Shown here piece after piece: positions 1-7,939 of a stretch of DNA of 13,277 nucleotides. A program made the position numbers and the translations under genes. Position 1 is the first letter of the stretch. Each line of letters begins with the position of its first letter. Location: contig JAESSZ010000845.1 in NCBI GenBank assembly GCA_016763875.1, positions 1 through 13,277 of the forward strand, read 5' to 3'. Origin of the DNA: Nannocystaceae bacterium (GTDB lineage: Bacteria > Myxococcota_A > Polyangia > Nannocystales > Nannocystaceae). Below the pieces are notes generated by a model. That model did no database searches. It saw nothing but the letters and a program-made list of their open reading frames with translations, and had not been told where the DNA came from.

Positions 1-553
1 CCACCATGATCGAGGTGCCGCGAGAGATCGGCGCCGGAAGCCCAACCGAGGAACCGGAGATAACGTCCCCTTCCTCGAGGTCAGCGAGCACGGGGGAGCC
101 GATCAACGCTGCCGCGCTGAGTTGAACCCCCTTGGCGCCGACGCGAGGCTGAAGCGCGAGGTCTTCGGCCAGCACGACGTCGCCCTTGGTCATCGCCCGT
201 TGCGCGACCAACACCTGACGAATCGCGACAAGTTCGACCCTGGCGAATCCACGACGGGCAACTTTTTCGTCGATGCTGGCGGAGACGAGCACCCACACGT
301 TGCCCTCGCGCGGAGTGCCGCGCCACTTGATCTCGACCACGGCCCCCCTGGGGACTGTGAAACCCTTGGGGAGTCGCACCCCCTCGAGCAGGAGCTGCGA
401 CGGCAATCCTGCCTTGATCTGCTCGCTGACCGTGTGCACCAAGTCCTTGCTGGACATGTACTTGCCCGCGGCGCCGGCCGGGGTGCTGTGCAGTGCAACC
501 GCGCCTGTCACCAAGAGCAGTGAGAGCAGCGTTGTTTTGATCGTGGTGGTCAT
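1..553 (-). CDS. flgA: FlgA, flagellar P-ring assembly chaperone (partial, C-terminus beyond left edge)
   Basis: FlgA is a periplasmic chaperone that helps FlgI assemble into the P-ring around the rod. The ATG at 553 opens a frame that stays open to the window edge, giving 184 residues and no stop. Residues 1-28 look like a Sec signal peptide: a Lys at position 6, a Leu/Val-rich core and a small-residue AGA cleavage site. A SAF-type segment follows around residues 113-150, where VLVAQRAMTKGDVVLAEDL matches the usual FlgA pattern of a base-swapped beta segment plus 'G-D/E-x-L/V-x-x-E/D-D-L'. A later IGSPVLADLEEGDVI segment also fits the family. It starts 9 bases after the flgG stop, with only a weak AGG as ribosome site, so it is probably translated by coupling to flgG. 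As the last visible gene of the operon it follows the distal rod gene, the common order. FlgH or FlgI genes are expected just outside the window, which is inference. Confidence 0.88.
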   Translation of the reverse strand, partial: MTTTIKTTLLSLLLVTGAVALHSTPAGAAGKYMSSKDLVHTVSEQIKAGLPSQLLLEGVRLPKGFTVPRGAVVEIKWRGTPREGNVWVLVSASIDEKVARRGFARVELVAIRQVLVAQRAMTKGDVVLAEDLALQPRVGAKGVQLSAAALIGSPVLADLEEGDVISGSSVGLPAPISRGTSIMV

Positions 554-562
554 GTCTGTCGC

Positions 563-1348
563 CTACCGAAGGTTCGCAGTCTGTTGAAGCATCTCGTCCG
601 CGGCCTGGACGACTCTGGAGTTGACCTCGTAGGCGCGTTGTCCACTGATCAAGTCGATCATCTCCTCGACGACGGTGACATTGGACAGCTCAAGCATTCC
701 CTGCCCTACGCTGCCAAGGCCTTCCGTCCCCGGCGGTCCGACAATGGCGCCTCCGGATGCCGCGGTTTCGACAAAAAGGCTGCGCCCCTTGGCCATCAGC
801 CCGCCCGGATTGGCGAACGTGGCGAGTTCGATCTGCCCGAGTTCGACCGGTTCGGCCGCACCATCGATCTGCGCGGTCACGATGCCATCGTGGCCAATAG
901 TGACCGTCTGGGCGTCCGGCGGCACAACAATCTCCGACGCCAGCGGGTACCCATCGTTGTTCACCATCCGCCCCTCGGCGTCGAGCTTGAACGCGCCGTC
1001 GCGGGTGTACGCCTGCTCGCCGTCCGGGGTTTGAATGACGAAGAATCCGCGCCCCTCGATCGCGACATCGAACTGGTTGCCGGTCTGCTTCAGGTCGCCC
1101 TGCGACTGAAGCGTCGAGGTGCCGACTGTCCGAACACCAAGCCCGACCTGAAGTCCCGTGGGAGCGCGCGAATCGGCCCCGGTGTTGGCGCCCGGTGCCC
1201 TGACCGTCTGGTACATCAGGTCTTGGAACTCGGCGCGCCCTTTCTTGAACCCCGCAGTCTGCGAGTTGGCGATATTGTTGGCGTTGACGTCCAGCTTGGT
1301 TTGCAGGGCGTTCATGCCAGTGGCGGCGGTGGACAGTGCGCGAATCAT
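563..1348 (-). CDS. flgG: FlgG, distal rod protein
   Basis: FlgG (261 residues, about the usual 260) is exported through the flagellar gate and polymerises into the distal rod, the drive shaft passing through the P and L rings. The N-terminus MIRALSTAATGMNALQTKLD and the ANNIANSQTAGFKKGRAEF motif at residues 23-41 are the flagellar rod/hook signature. An insertion at about residues 45-70 (YQTVRAPG...GLQVGLGV) is the FlgG-specific stretch that distinguishes it from FlgF and FlgE. The C-terminal helix (residues 218-261, LSNVTVVEEMIDLISGQRAYEVN...) is the other half of the coiled-coil D0 domain. The ATG has a clear AGGGGAAAG ribosome site a few bases upstream in the 26-base gap after flgF. No signal peptide is present, as expected for a type III substrate. 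The identification is essentially certain. Confidence 0.97.
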   Translation of the reverse strand: MIRALSTAATGMNALQTKLDVNANNIANSQTAGFKKGRAEFQDLMYQTVRAPGANTGADSRAPTGLQVGLGVRTVGTSTLQSQGDLKQTGNQFDVAIEGRGFFVIQTPDGEQAYTRDGAFKLDAEGRMVNNDGYPLASEIVVPPDAQTVTIGHDGIVTAQIDGAAEPVELGQIELATFANPGGLMAKGRSLFVETAASGGAIVGPPGTEGLGSVGQGMLELSNVTVVEEMIDLISGQRAYEVNSRVVQAADEMLQQTANLR

Positions 1349-1374
1349 TTCGTCTTTCCCCTTCTAGAGCGCCG

Positions 1375-2082
1375 CTACCGCGGGCCTCCGATGTCTCTTG
1401 CAGTACGCTGATCGATCTCTCGGTAGTTTTCGATCATTCGATGCAGGCTTTCGTACGTCCGCGAGATGCGAACGAGATCGACCATGCCGCGAATCGTGTC
1501 GAAGTTGGACGACTCGAGATATCCCGAGACGACAGCGGGGAGTTCATCCCGCACGGGTCGACCCGACGCCCGAAAAAGGTTGGCGCCCTCGCGCGTCAGC
1601 TGCTTGTCGTCGAACCGCACAACCTCGATCTGTCCGACCGGGTCCTCGTCGGCGTACACATTGCCTTCGCTGTCGATCGACACGTAGGCAGCGTCCGGCG
1701 GCACGAGGATCTCGGCCCCTCCCGCCCCGCGGACAGAGTTGCCGGACCCGTCGACCAAGATGCCGTCTGCATCCAGCGAAAAGGCACCATCGCGGGTGTA
1801 TCGGGTGCCCTGCGGAGTCTGGATGGAAAACCAACCATCGCCCTCAAGGGCAAGGTCCATCGCGTTGTCGGTCGCGACCAACGCCCCATGCGTGTCGTCC
1901 ATTGCGGTGCGGTCGGCCTGGACATACGACAACTGGCCCTTCTCGTTGAGGACCTCGTTGAACGCGATACGTTCCGCTCTGTATCCCGTCGTCCGTGCAT
2001 TGGCGACGTTGTTGGCGACGACGTCCAGGGCGCGGTCTTGAGCCACCGCTCCAGACATCGCGACATAGATCCCGTTACCCAT
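1375..2082 (-). CDS. flgF: FlgF, proximal rod protein
   Basis: FlgF (235 residues, near the usual 240-250) is a proximal rod subunit exported by the flagellar type III apparatus. The N-terminal helix and the VVANNVANARTTGYRAERIAF motif (residues 21-41) show the rod/hook family. The central beta region has the family hallmark DLALEGDGWFSIQTPQGTRYTRDGAF (residues 76-101), and the C-terminus (residues 188-222, YLESSNFDTIRGMVDLVRISRTYESLHRMI) is the second rod helix. It lacks the FlgG-specific insertion after residue 45 and sits just before flgG, which supports FlgF over FlgG. The ATG at 2082 lies inside the end of fliA (8-base overlap) and has AAGGAG nine bases upstream, within fliA coding sequence. 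Confidence 0.94.
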   Translation of the reverse strand: MGNGIYVAMSGAVAQDRALDVVANNVANARTTGYRAERIAFNEVLNEKGQLSYVQADRTAMDDTHGALVATDNAMDLALEGDGWFSIQTPQGTRYTRDGAFSLDADGILVDGSGNSVRGAGGAEILVPPDAAYVSIDSEGNVYADEDPVGQIEVVRFDDKQLTREGANLFRASGRPVRDELPAVVSGYLESSNFDTIRGMVDLVRISRTYESLHRMIENYREIDQRTARDIGGPR

Positions 2083-2815
2083 GGCGACGAACTCCTTGCT
2101 CAGCGTCCTCGGTCAGCATTGCTCGAATCCGGGTGATGGCGCGCGCGTGGAGTTGGCTGATCCGTCCAACGGTCACGCCGAGTACCTCGCCGATTTCGGC
2201 GTAGGAAAACTCCTCAATGTAGTAGAGCGACAAAACCTGAGCGTCACGCGGCGGCAGTGACTCCAGTGACCCGAGCACCTTGGAGACCAGGTCGCGGCGC
2301 AACGTCGCGGCGACCGGCGACTCGTACCCGCTGGAGTCATTGGCTGCGACGGGCACGACAGTCGGGAGTTCGACGATCGACACGTGCGTCAGGCCTTCGA
2401 GGTCCCGTCGGTACTCCTCGGTGCTAACGCCGAGTTCAGCCGCCATCTCATGGTCCCCAGGCGGCCGCCCCAGGCGCTGCTCGAGGGCACGCATCGTGTC
2501 GCGTACCTTGTTGGCCATGGTGCGCATACGACGGGGAAGAATGTCCCCTCGCCTCAGCTCGTCGTACACCGCGCCTCGGATTCTCTTTTCCGCGAAGGCG
2601 ACAAACGACTCGCCACGAGAGGCGTCAAACCGCTCGGCGGCTTGAGTCAGGCCGAGATAGGCCGCGCCGATCATGTCGTCCTTGGTGATGCCATCGGGCA
2701 GTCGGCGGGCCACGCGAAGTGCGATGCGTTTCGCCATGCCGACGTGTTCCGTGACAAGACGGTCGCGTTCGCAGCGCGCCGAGCGTCCGCCGGCCAGATG
2801 CGCGTAGCCGCTCAC
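2075..2815 (-). CDS. fliA: FliA, flagellar sigma-28 factor
   Basis: FliA is an alternative sigma factor that directs RNA polymerase to late flagellar and chemotaxis promoters and is normally held by the anti-sigma factor FlgM (not in this window). At 246 residues it is close to the usual 240. Region 2 spans about residues 20-92, with DDMIGAAYLGLTQAAERFDASRG and FVAFAEKRIRGAVYDELRRGD, the classic core-binding and -10 recognition segments. Region 3 is about residues 97-142, with RRMRTMANKV and the 'LGRPPGDHEMAAELGVS' helix. Region 4 is about residues 178-234, where SYAEIGEVLGVTVGRISQLHARAI is the -35-reading helix-turn-helix. There is no region 1.1, typical of this group. It starts with GTG in a GTGA overlap with the flhG stop, with GGAGG ten bases upstream. 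Being co-transcribed with export-gate and rod genes means its own level should follow that operon. Confidence 0.96.
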   Translation of the reverse strand: MSGYAHLAGGRSARCERDRLVTEHVGMAKRIALRVARRLPDGITKDDMIGAAYLGLTQAAERFDASRGESFVAFAEKRIRGAVYDELRRGDILPRRMRTMANKVRDTMRALEQRLGRPPGDHEMAAELGVSTEEYRRDLEGLTHVSIVELPTVVPVAANDSSGYESPVAATLRRDLVSKVLGSLESLPPRDAQVLSLYYIEEFSYAEIGEVLGVTVGRISQLHARAITRIRAMLTEDAEQGVRRHG

Positions 2816-3708
2816 CGCTCGCCAGCCTCCGCCGTGGTTGCGACTGGTTGACCGTCTTGTGCGCTGACACGGCTGCCAAACAACCGCATGGATTCAGCTG
2901 CGGGTGAGGGCGCCTCGACCGCGAGCCGTCGTGCGATGATTTTGATCGCCCTTGCCGCGGGGGAGTCGGGTACGTGGCACACGAGGGGGACCCCCAATGC
3001 ACAGGTGGTCGAGACCGCAGCGTCCCTTGGGATGTGCGGCATCTTGATCAGTTCGACCCCCAGGAAGCGGTCGACAATCGTCTTGAGGCGTTCGAAGGTC
3101 TCGGCAGCTTCTTGCTCGGACCCCACGTTGTTGGGGACAACGTACGCTCGCCGAAGGCTGTGCCGGACACACATCGCTTTGAGACAAGCGTACGCATCGG
3201 CGAGTGACACCGGCTCGGGCGAGAGCACCACCACGACCAACGAAGCCGCGGCTGACATGTCGACACCGGTGTCGCTGATACCAGGCGGCGCATCGATGAC
3301 GCACACGTCGTAGTCATCTTCTAGGGTGTCGATGGCGGCGAGCAGTGCTCGACGTTCGCCGGGCTCAAGGTTGGCCAGCGTGGTGCTGCCGTTGAGCCCG
3401 GGCAGCAGATCGATGCCATGCGCACTCACCAGCACATCTGCGATGGGTACACCGCACAGCACGTCCAACACGGAACGCTGAGGCGCAACGCCAAGCATGA
3501 GGTTGAGGTCGGCCATACCAAAGTCGGCATCCACGGCGAGGGTCCGAACGCCCTGCGCTGCCCATACGGCCGCAAGATTGGCGGCGATGAAGCTTTTGCC
3601 GATGCCACCTTTTCCTCCGGTCACCGCAACCACTCGGGCGCGGTCAGTGAGCCCTGGCGTGGTGCGTGCTTCGCGGAACTGCTGGAGCGAGATGATCTGG
3701 TTATCCAT
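2812..3708 (-). CDS. flhG: FlhG (FleN/YlxH), MinD-like ATPase controlling flagellar number
   Basis: FlhG is a MinD/ParA-family ATPase that limits flagellar number, partly by stimulating the GTPase FlhF. At 298 residues it is the usual length. The deviant Walker A motif GGKGGIGKS (residues 31-39) carries the signature lysine of the MinD class. Next come LAVDADFGMADLNLMLG (residues 57-73) and the Walker B segment VCVIDAPPG (residues 135-143). The extreme N-terminus NQIISLQ (residues 3-9) aligns with the FlhF-activating motif DQAxxLR but keeps only the Gln and Leu. The ATG lies two bases after the flhF stop, and the gene overlaps fliA by GTGA. The C-terminus has a basic helix (AIKIIARRLAVEA) followed by a low-complexity tail; a MinD-type membrane-targeting helix is not obvious. 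A generic MinD is unlikely because the gene sits between flhF and fliA. Confidence 0.95.
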   Translation of the reverse strand: MDNQIISLQQFREARTTPGLTDRARVVAVTGGKGGIGKSFIAANLAAVWAAQGVRTLAVDADFGMADLNLMLGVAPQRSVLDVLCGVPIADVLVSAHGIDLLPGLNGSTTLANLEPGERRALLAAIDTLEDDYDVCVIDAPPGISDTGVDMSAAASLVVVVLSPEPVSLADAYACLKAMCVRHSLRRAYVVPNNVGSEQEAAETFERLKTIVDRFLGVELIKMPHIPRDAAVSTTCALGVPLVCHVPDSPAARAIKIIARRLAVEAPSPAAESMRLFGSRVSAQDGQPVATTAEAGER

Positions 3709-3710
3709 CG

Positions 3711-4769
3711 TTATGCAACCTCGGCGAGCTCGAAGCCCTGCATCGCCAACATCAACAGGCGTTCTTGGTCAGCGTCCTCGAGGTCCTCGGGGACCCGTTG
3801 GCCGGTGGTGATGTAGCTGACCGGAATGTCCAAACGGGTCGGCGCTCGAATGAGTTCGGCAAGGTCGCCCGTCTCGTCGACCTTCGTGAACACGAGCCGG
3901 TTGACCCCTAGCGGGGCGTAGCGGGCCACAATCGTGTCGATATCGAACCGCGAGGTGCCAGCAGCGATCGCCAGATGAACCTCGGGCCGCGGTAGGGTCG
4001 CCAGCGCCGCCTCGATGCGCTTGGGCGCACGAAGATCTCGGATGCTACGACCCGCGGTGTCGACCAGTACGAGGTCCGCGCGACGCGCCTGGTTCAACGC
4101 GTCGTTCATCTGCTCTTCGGGGTTGGCAGCCACCGTCACGGGAACGTCCATGAGCTTGCCAAAGCTCCGAATCTGCGCGGTCGCCCCGACGCGGTAGGTG
4201 TCCAGAGAGATAATGTGAACGGACTTCCGCTGTATGAGTGCGGCCCGGGCCGCAAGTTTCGCAATCGTCGTGGTTTTGCCGACACCGGTCGGCCCCACCA
4301 TGACAACCACACGCGCCTTGGACGACTTGCACAGATGTTTGCCGCGAGCCAGTGTCGCTAACTCGGTTTCGTCCGCAACCCCGTGCCGCGCCGCGATGGA
4401 CATCACGGTTCGCTGAAGCGAGACGATCTCGTCCTTCAACTTCGAATCTGGGCGGCGCTGGCCAGCAAGGGTGCGCACAAAACCGCGAAGCGAGCGAAGC
4501 TCAGAGCGCATCGGGGCCATGACCTTTTCGATGTCCTCATCGCTGAGCGATGGAACAGGGGCACGGGCGGGCGCTCGTTCGCCGAACGCCATCGAGATCG
4601 CCGCCTCGGGCTCGTCCTCATCGATCGCCGCCGTTACCTCGATCTGCTCCTTGAGCAGGCCCGAACGAACCGGTTTGGTCGCAACAATCAGTGCGTCCTT
4701 GCCTAGTTCTCGCCGAACTTGGGCGAGGGCCTCACGCATGCTCGCCGCACGGAACTTTCTTAGTCTCAC
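3711..4769 (-). CDS. flhF: FlhF, SRP-type GTPase for flagellar placement
   Basis: FlhF is the third SRP GTPase (with Ffh and FtsY) and marks the cell pole where a flagellum is built. The protein has 352 residues. The N-terminus, MRLRKFRAASMREALAQVRR, is the FlhF B-domain start and continues with the 'ELGKDALIVATK' segment. A variable acidic linker (about residues 48-78) leads to a helical N domain and the G domain. G-domain motifs are the P-loop GPTGVGKTTT (159-168), the SRP-family DTYRVGA (190-196) with following QIRSFGKLMDVP, DTAGRS (237-242) and the guanine-specificity motif TKVDE (295-299). Start is GTG, overlapping the flhA stop as GTGA, with GAGGAGG seven bases upstream. Its place before flhG is the standard regulatory pair. 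Confidence 0.97.
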   Translation of the reverse strand: MRLRKFRAASMREALAQVRRELGKDALIVATKPVRSGLLKEQIEVTAAIDEDEPEAAISMAFGERAPARAPVPSLSDEDIEKVMAPMRSELRSLRGFVRTLAGQRRPDSKLKDEIVSLQRTVMSIAARHGVADETELATLARGKHLCKSSKARVVVMVGPTGVGKTTTIAKLAARAALIQRKSVHIISLDTYRVGATAQIRSFGKLMDVPVTVAANPEEQMNDALNQARRADLVLVDTAGRSIRDLRAPKRIEAALATLPRPEVHLAIAAGTSRFDIDTIVARYAPLGVNRLVFTKVDETGDLAELIRAPTRLDIPVSYITTGQRVPEDLEDADQERLLMLAMQGFELAEVA

Positions 4770-6886
4770 GCTCGTGCCTCCTCAGTTCTGACGCCGTCGG
4801 GACCAATGACCAGCGTGGCCATCAGGGGCACCGCCGGGTCGACCTCTCGGTAACTCATGACAGTCAATCCCTGGACGTGGCGGCTAGCGATCGCCGCCGC
4901 CGCACGTCGAACGTCCGGAGCAACGACCAGCAGCGCGGGCTGATCTTGCTCAACTGCAGCCTGGGCCGCCTCCGCCAGAGTGCTGGTCAAACGGGTCAGG
5001 GCTTGGCCGTCTGCCCCCCGGCCTCCCTTGCGCAGTAGATCCTCGGCCTTGGGGTCGAGCACCATGGCCCGCAGACGACCATCGTGGCCAACCTGCGCCT
5101 GCGTGATTCGTCGCGACAGCCGTTGCCGTACCAGCTCCGTGAGCTCGGCGACGTCTTTGGTCTGCGCAGCGCTGTCAGCCAGCGTCTCCAAGATTGTCCG
5201 AACGTCGCGCAACGAAACCCCTTCTTGAAGCAGTGACCGCATGACTTTGATGACATCCCCTAGAGGCATGAGATGGGGGACAAGTTCCTCCACCACTTTG
5301 CTGTTGGACTTCGCCGCGATGTCCACGAGTTCTTGTGCCTCACGACGCCCCAGGAGTTCGTGCGCGTGACGGCGCACCACTTCGGTCAGGTGTGTCGCGA
5401 CGACCGCCGACGGGTCAACGACGGTGCATCCCGCCGCTTCCGCGGTGCCACGCTGGCCCGGAGCTATCCACTTGGCCGGCAGCCCAAACGTTGGTTCACG
5501 AACGAGTTCGCCGGGAAGGTGCTCCGTGGCGCGCCCCGTGGGATCGATGGCCAACAGTTTGCCAACTTTGACTTCTCCCTCGGCGACCTTGACGCCTGAG
5601 ATCAGGACTCGGTACGCACCCGGGCGTGCCGTCAACTCATCCCGAATGGCGACCGGCGGTACAATGAACCCCAGTTCCTGCGCCATCTGCTTGCGGACGG
5701 AAGCGATCCGTACCAGCAGCTCACCGTCGTTGTTGACATCGACCAGCGGAAGCAGCTGCAGTCCAAGTTCCATCGACAACAACTCAACGGGTAGCAGCGC
5801 CTCGATCTCTTGCTTCTGCGCTTCGGGGTCCAGTAGCCTTCGACGGTCCGCATCGGCTTTCTTCTGCGCGCGATCCAAACCGCCCGAAGCAGTTTTTGCC
5901 GCCTTTGGTCCTTTCTTGGCTTCGCTCGCGCGATAGGCGACGTAGCCAGTCGCGGCGGCCAAGCCAAGCAGAGACACGTGCGGCATGCCAGGTACGAGTC
6001 CGATGAACCCCAAAACGATGGCAGCGCCCGCCGCCGCTCGGGGTCGCGCAAGCAGCTGCCCCGAGATACCGCTCATCAACCCACCCCCGGTATTGTCGCG
6101 GGTGACCAACAACGCGGCGCCGGTCGAGACGAGTAACCCCGGCAACTGCGAGACCAAGCCGTCGCCGATCGACAGGATACTGTACGTCTCTGCCGACTCG
6201 GCCGGGGTCATGCCGTGTTGCAGCACGCCGATGATGATGCCGGCCACGACATTGATCGCCACGATGACCAGGCCCGCGATGGCGTCGCCGCGAACAAACT
6301 TGGACGCACCGTCCATCGCACCATGAAAGTCGGCCTGAGCCTGCACCTCCTCGCGACGGCGCCGAGCGGTCGTTTCGTCGATAAGACCCGCAACGAGATC
6401 CGAGTCGATGGCCATCTGCTTGCCGGGCATTGAGTCCAACGTGAACCGAGCGCCGACCTCTGAGATGCGGTCCGCACCCTTGGTGATCACGATGAAGTTG
6501 ACCAACACCAAGATGAGAAACACGACCGCGCCAACGACATAGTTGCCACCGACCGCAAAGTCACCGAACGCAGCGATCACCTGGCCGGCGGCTTCGATAC
6601 CGTCGTTGCCATGAAGCAAGATGTTCCGGGTCGAAGCGACGTTGAGCGACAACCGAAACAGCGTCACCAATACGAGCAGGGACGGGAAGGACGAAAACTC
6701 CAGCGGACGCTCGACGTACAGCGCGACTAGGAAGACGACCAGAGAAAGACAAAGGCTCGCCGCCAGCAAAATGTCCAGCAGAAACGTCGGAAGCGGGAGC
6801 ACCGCCAGCGACAGAATGCCGACCATCAAGAGAGCGCCGGCCGCATCGCCAGCGAGTCCTCGAGTATCGTCTTTAGGCGAGTTCAC
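4766..6886 (-). CDS. flhA: FlhA, flagellar export gate subunit
   Basis: FlhA forms the nonameric ring of the flagellar type III export gate, couples proton flow to export and docks chaperone-cargo complexes. At 706 residues it is slightly longer than the usual 690. The N-terminal half (to about residue 320) carries about eight membrane segments. It contains the conserved cytoplasmic loop at about residues 139-203 (RISEVGARFTLDSMPGKQM, then IDSDL, and DFHGAMDGASKFVRGDAIAG), the FHIPEP family signature with its conserved Arg, Asp and Lys residues. A charged, Lys/Ala-rich linker (about 322-355) joins it to the cytosolic domain, which ends with a typical segment (LLGRREAQELVD..., EGVSLRDVRTILETLAD). 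It starts with GTG inside the flhB stop (GTGA), with AGGAG six bases upstream. The flagellar rather than injectisome version is set by the gene neighbours. Confidence 0.98.
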   Translation of the reverse strand: MNSPKDDTRGLAGDAAGALLMVGILSLAVLPLPTFLLDILLAASLCLSLVVFLVALYVERPLEFSSFPSLLVLVTLFRLSLNVASTRNILLHGNDGIEAAGQVIAAFGDFAVGGNYVVGAVVFLILVLVNFIVITKGADRISEVGARFTLDSMPGKQMAIDSDLVAGLIDETTARRRREEVQAQADFHGAMDGASKFVRGDAIAGLVIVAINVVAGIIIGVLQHGMTPAESAETYSILSIGDGLVSQLPGLLVSTGAALLVTRDNTGGGLMSGISGQLLARPRAAAGAAIVLGFIGLVPGMPHVSLLGLAAATGYVAYRASEAKKGPKAAKTASGGLDRAQKKADADRRRLLDPEAQKQEIEALLPVELLSMELGLQLLPLVDVNNDGELLVRIASVRKQMAQELGFIVPPVAIRDELTARPGAYRVLISGVKVAEGEVKVGKLLAIDPTGRATEHLPGELVREPTFGLPAKWIAPGQRGTAEAAGCTVVDPSAVVATHLTEVVRRHAHELLGRREAQELVDIAAKSNSKVVEELVPHLMPLGDVIKVMRSLLQEGVSLRDVRTILETLADSAAQTKDVAELTELVRQRLSRRITQAQVGHDGRLRAMVLDPKAEDLLRKGGRGADGQALTRLTSTLAEAAQAAVEQDQPALLVVAPDVRRAAAAIASRHVQGLTVMSYREVDPAVPLMATLVIGPDGVRTEEARA

Positions 6887-7938
6887 GCCATACTCCTATT
6901 GCGAAGTCGATAGACGTACGCCAGCACTTCCGCGACTGCGTGATAGAGCTTTTCCGGAACGATTTCTCCGTCGGGATCAAGCTTGTACATAAGTCGCGCG
7001 AGTGGCGGTTCTTCGACGATTGGAATACCGCGTTTTCGCGCCGCTTCTCGGATCTTCAGAGCAATCCCGTCGCGCCCTTTGGTCACCACGCGGGGCGCAT
7101 TGTCCTGGTTCTTGTCGTAGCGAATCGCAACCGCGAAGTGAGTAGGATTGACCACAACGACATCGGCCGTTCGCACCGCGATTTCCGGCCGTTGCTTCTT
7201 GGCCATCTCCATGGCGCGCTGGCGGCGTTTCTTCCGCACATGCGGGTCGCCCTCGGAGTCCTTGTGCTCGCGTTTGACCTCTTCGGCAGTCATCCGCAAC
7301 TTGGCGTTCATCTGCCGCTTTTGATGCCAGACGTCGACCGCCGCGAGTATCGCGAGGGCCAACGTCCCGTAGGCAAACATGCGATTGGTGGCCGGCGCGA
7401 GCCTGCTAGCGAGGGATATCGCGTCCGACGGCGCCGTCAGCACCGTCCGAAACTCTGATTTCACCGCGAGGTAAGCGGCCGCGAATACGACCAGAACTTT
7501 GGCGGTCGCCATGAGGGCACGAACGGCCGCCGCCTTGGGATTGAACACCTGCCCGGCGGACTGAAACGTGATGATCTTGACCACGTTGAAACCCGGCGCT
7601 TTCAGCGAAGGTGGCCATCCCAACTGCGCCGCCACGGCAACAAACCACCCGACGGCGGCGCCAATCGCAGTCGGGGCCGATGCAGAGGCAATCACGCTCG
7701 CAGCATCGACATAGACTGCCGGTTCCAACGGCACATCGATGGCGCTCCAGCGCCCGCGTGCGTAGGACGACAGAATCTCACCTGTTTCGGCGGCGTACGA
7801 AATACCACCCGCAATGCCGCCCGCGATTGTGGCGAGGACCGCCAGGTCTTTGCTCCGCGCAATGTCGCCCTTTTTTCGGAACTGCTCCTTGCGCCGCGGA
7901 GTTGGTTCGTGCGTCCTTTGGTCTTGGTCTTCGCTCAC
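6883..7938 (-). CDS. flhB: FlhB, export-gate specificity switch
   Basis: FlhB (351 residues, usual about 355-380) sits at the export gate and changes substrate specificity from rod/hook to filament proteins after cutting itself. The N-terminus reads HEPTPRRKEQFRKKGDIARSKDL (residues 10-32), the family entry motif. About four membrane segments follow (near 33-50, 86-108, 140-160 and 186-205), then a basic linker. The self-cleavage motif NPTH is intact at residues 264-267, followed by FAVAIRYD, so the switch should work. The C-terminal cytosolic part ends at KLYHAVAEVLAYVYRLRN, with no long tail. Start is GTG at 7938, just one base after the fliR stop. The end overlaps flhA. Confidence 0.97.
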   Translation of the reverse strand: MSEDQDQRTHEPTPRRKEQFRKKGDIARSKDLAVLATIAGGIAGGISYAAETGEILSSYARGRWSAIDVPLEPAVYVDAASVIASASAPTAIGAAVGWFVAVAAQLGWPPSLKAPGFNVVKIITFQSAGQVFNPKAAAVRALMATAKVLVVFAAAYLAVKSEFRTVLTAPSDAISLASRLAPATNRMFAYGTLALAILAAVDVWHQKRQMNAKLRMTAEEVKREHKDSEGDPHVRKKRRQRAMEMAKKQRPEIAVRTADVVVVNPTHFAVAIRYDKNQDNAPRVVTKGRDGIALKIREAARKRGIPIVEEPPLARLMYKLDPDGEIVPEKLYHAVAEVLAYVYRLRNRSMA

Positions 7939-7939
7939 G

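Noticed and set aside
584..1411. Long plus-strand open frame (275 codons) opposite flgG
   Set aside because: It is antisense to a certain FlgG gene, gives an Arg/Asp-rich composition with no recognisable domain, and is expected from high-GC codon bias.
2191..2204. Inverted repeat CGCCGA-TT-TCGGCG within fliA
   Set aside because: It lies in the conserved sigma region 4 coding sequence (EIGE), where codon constraint explains it; short repeats like this are common in GC-rich DNA.
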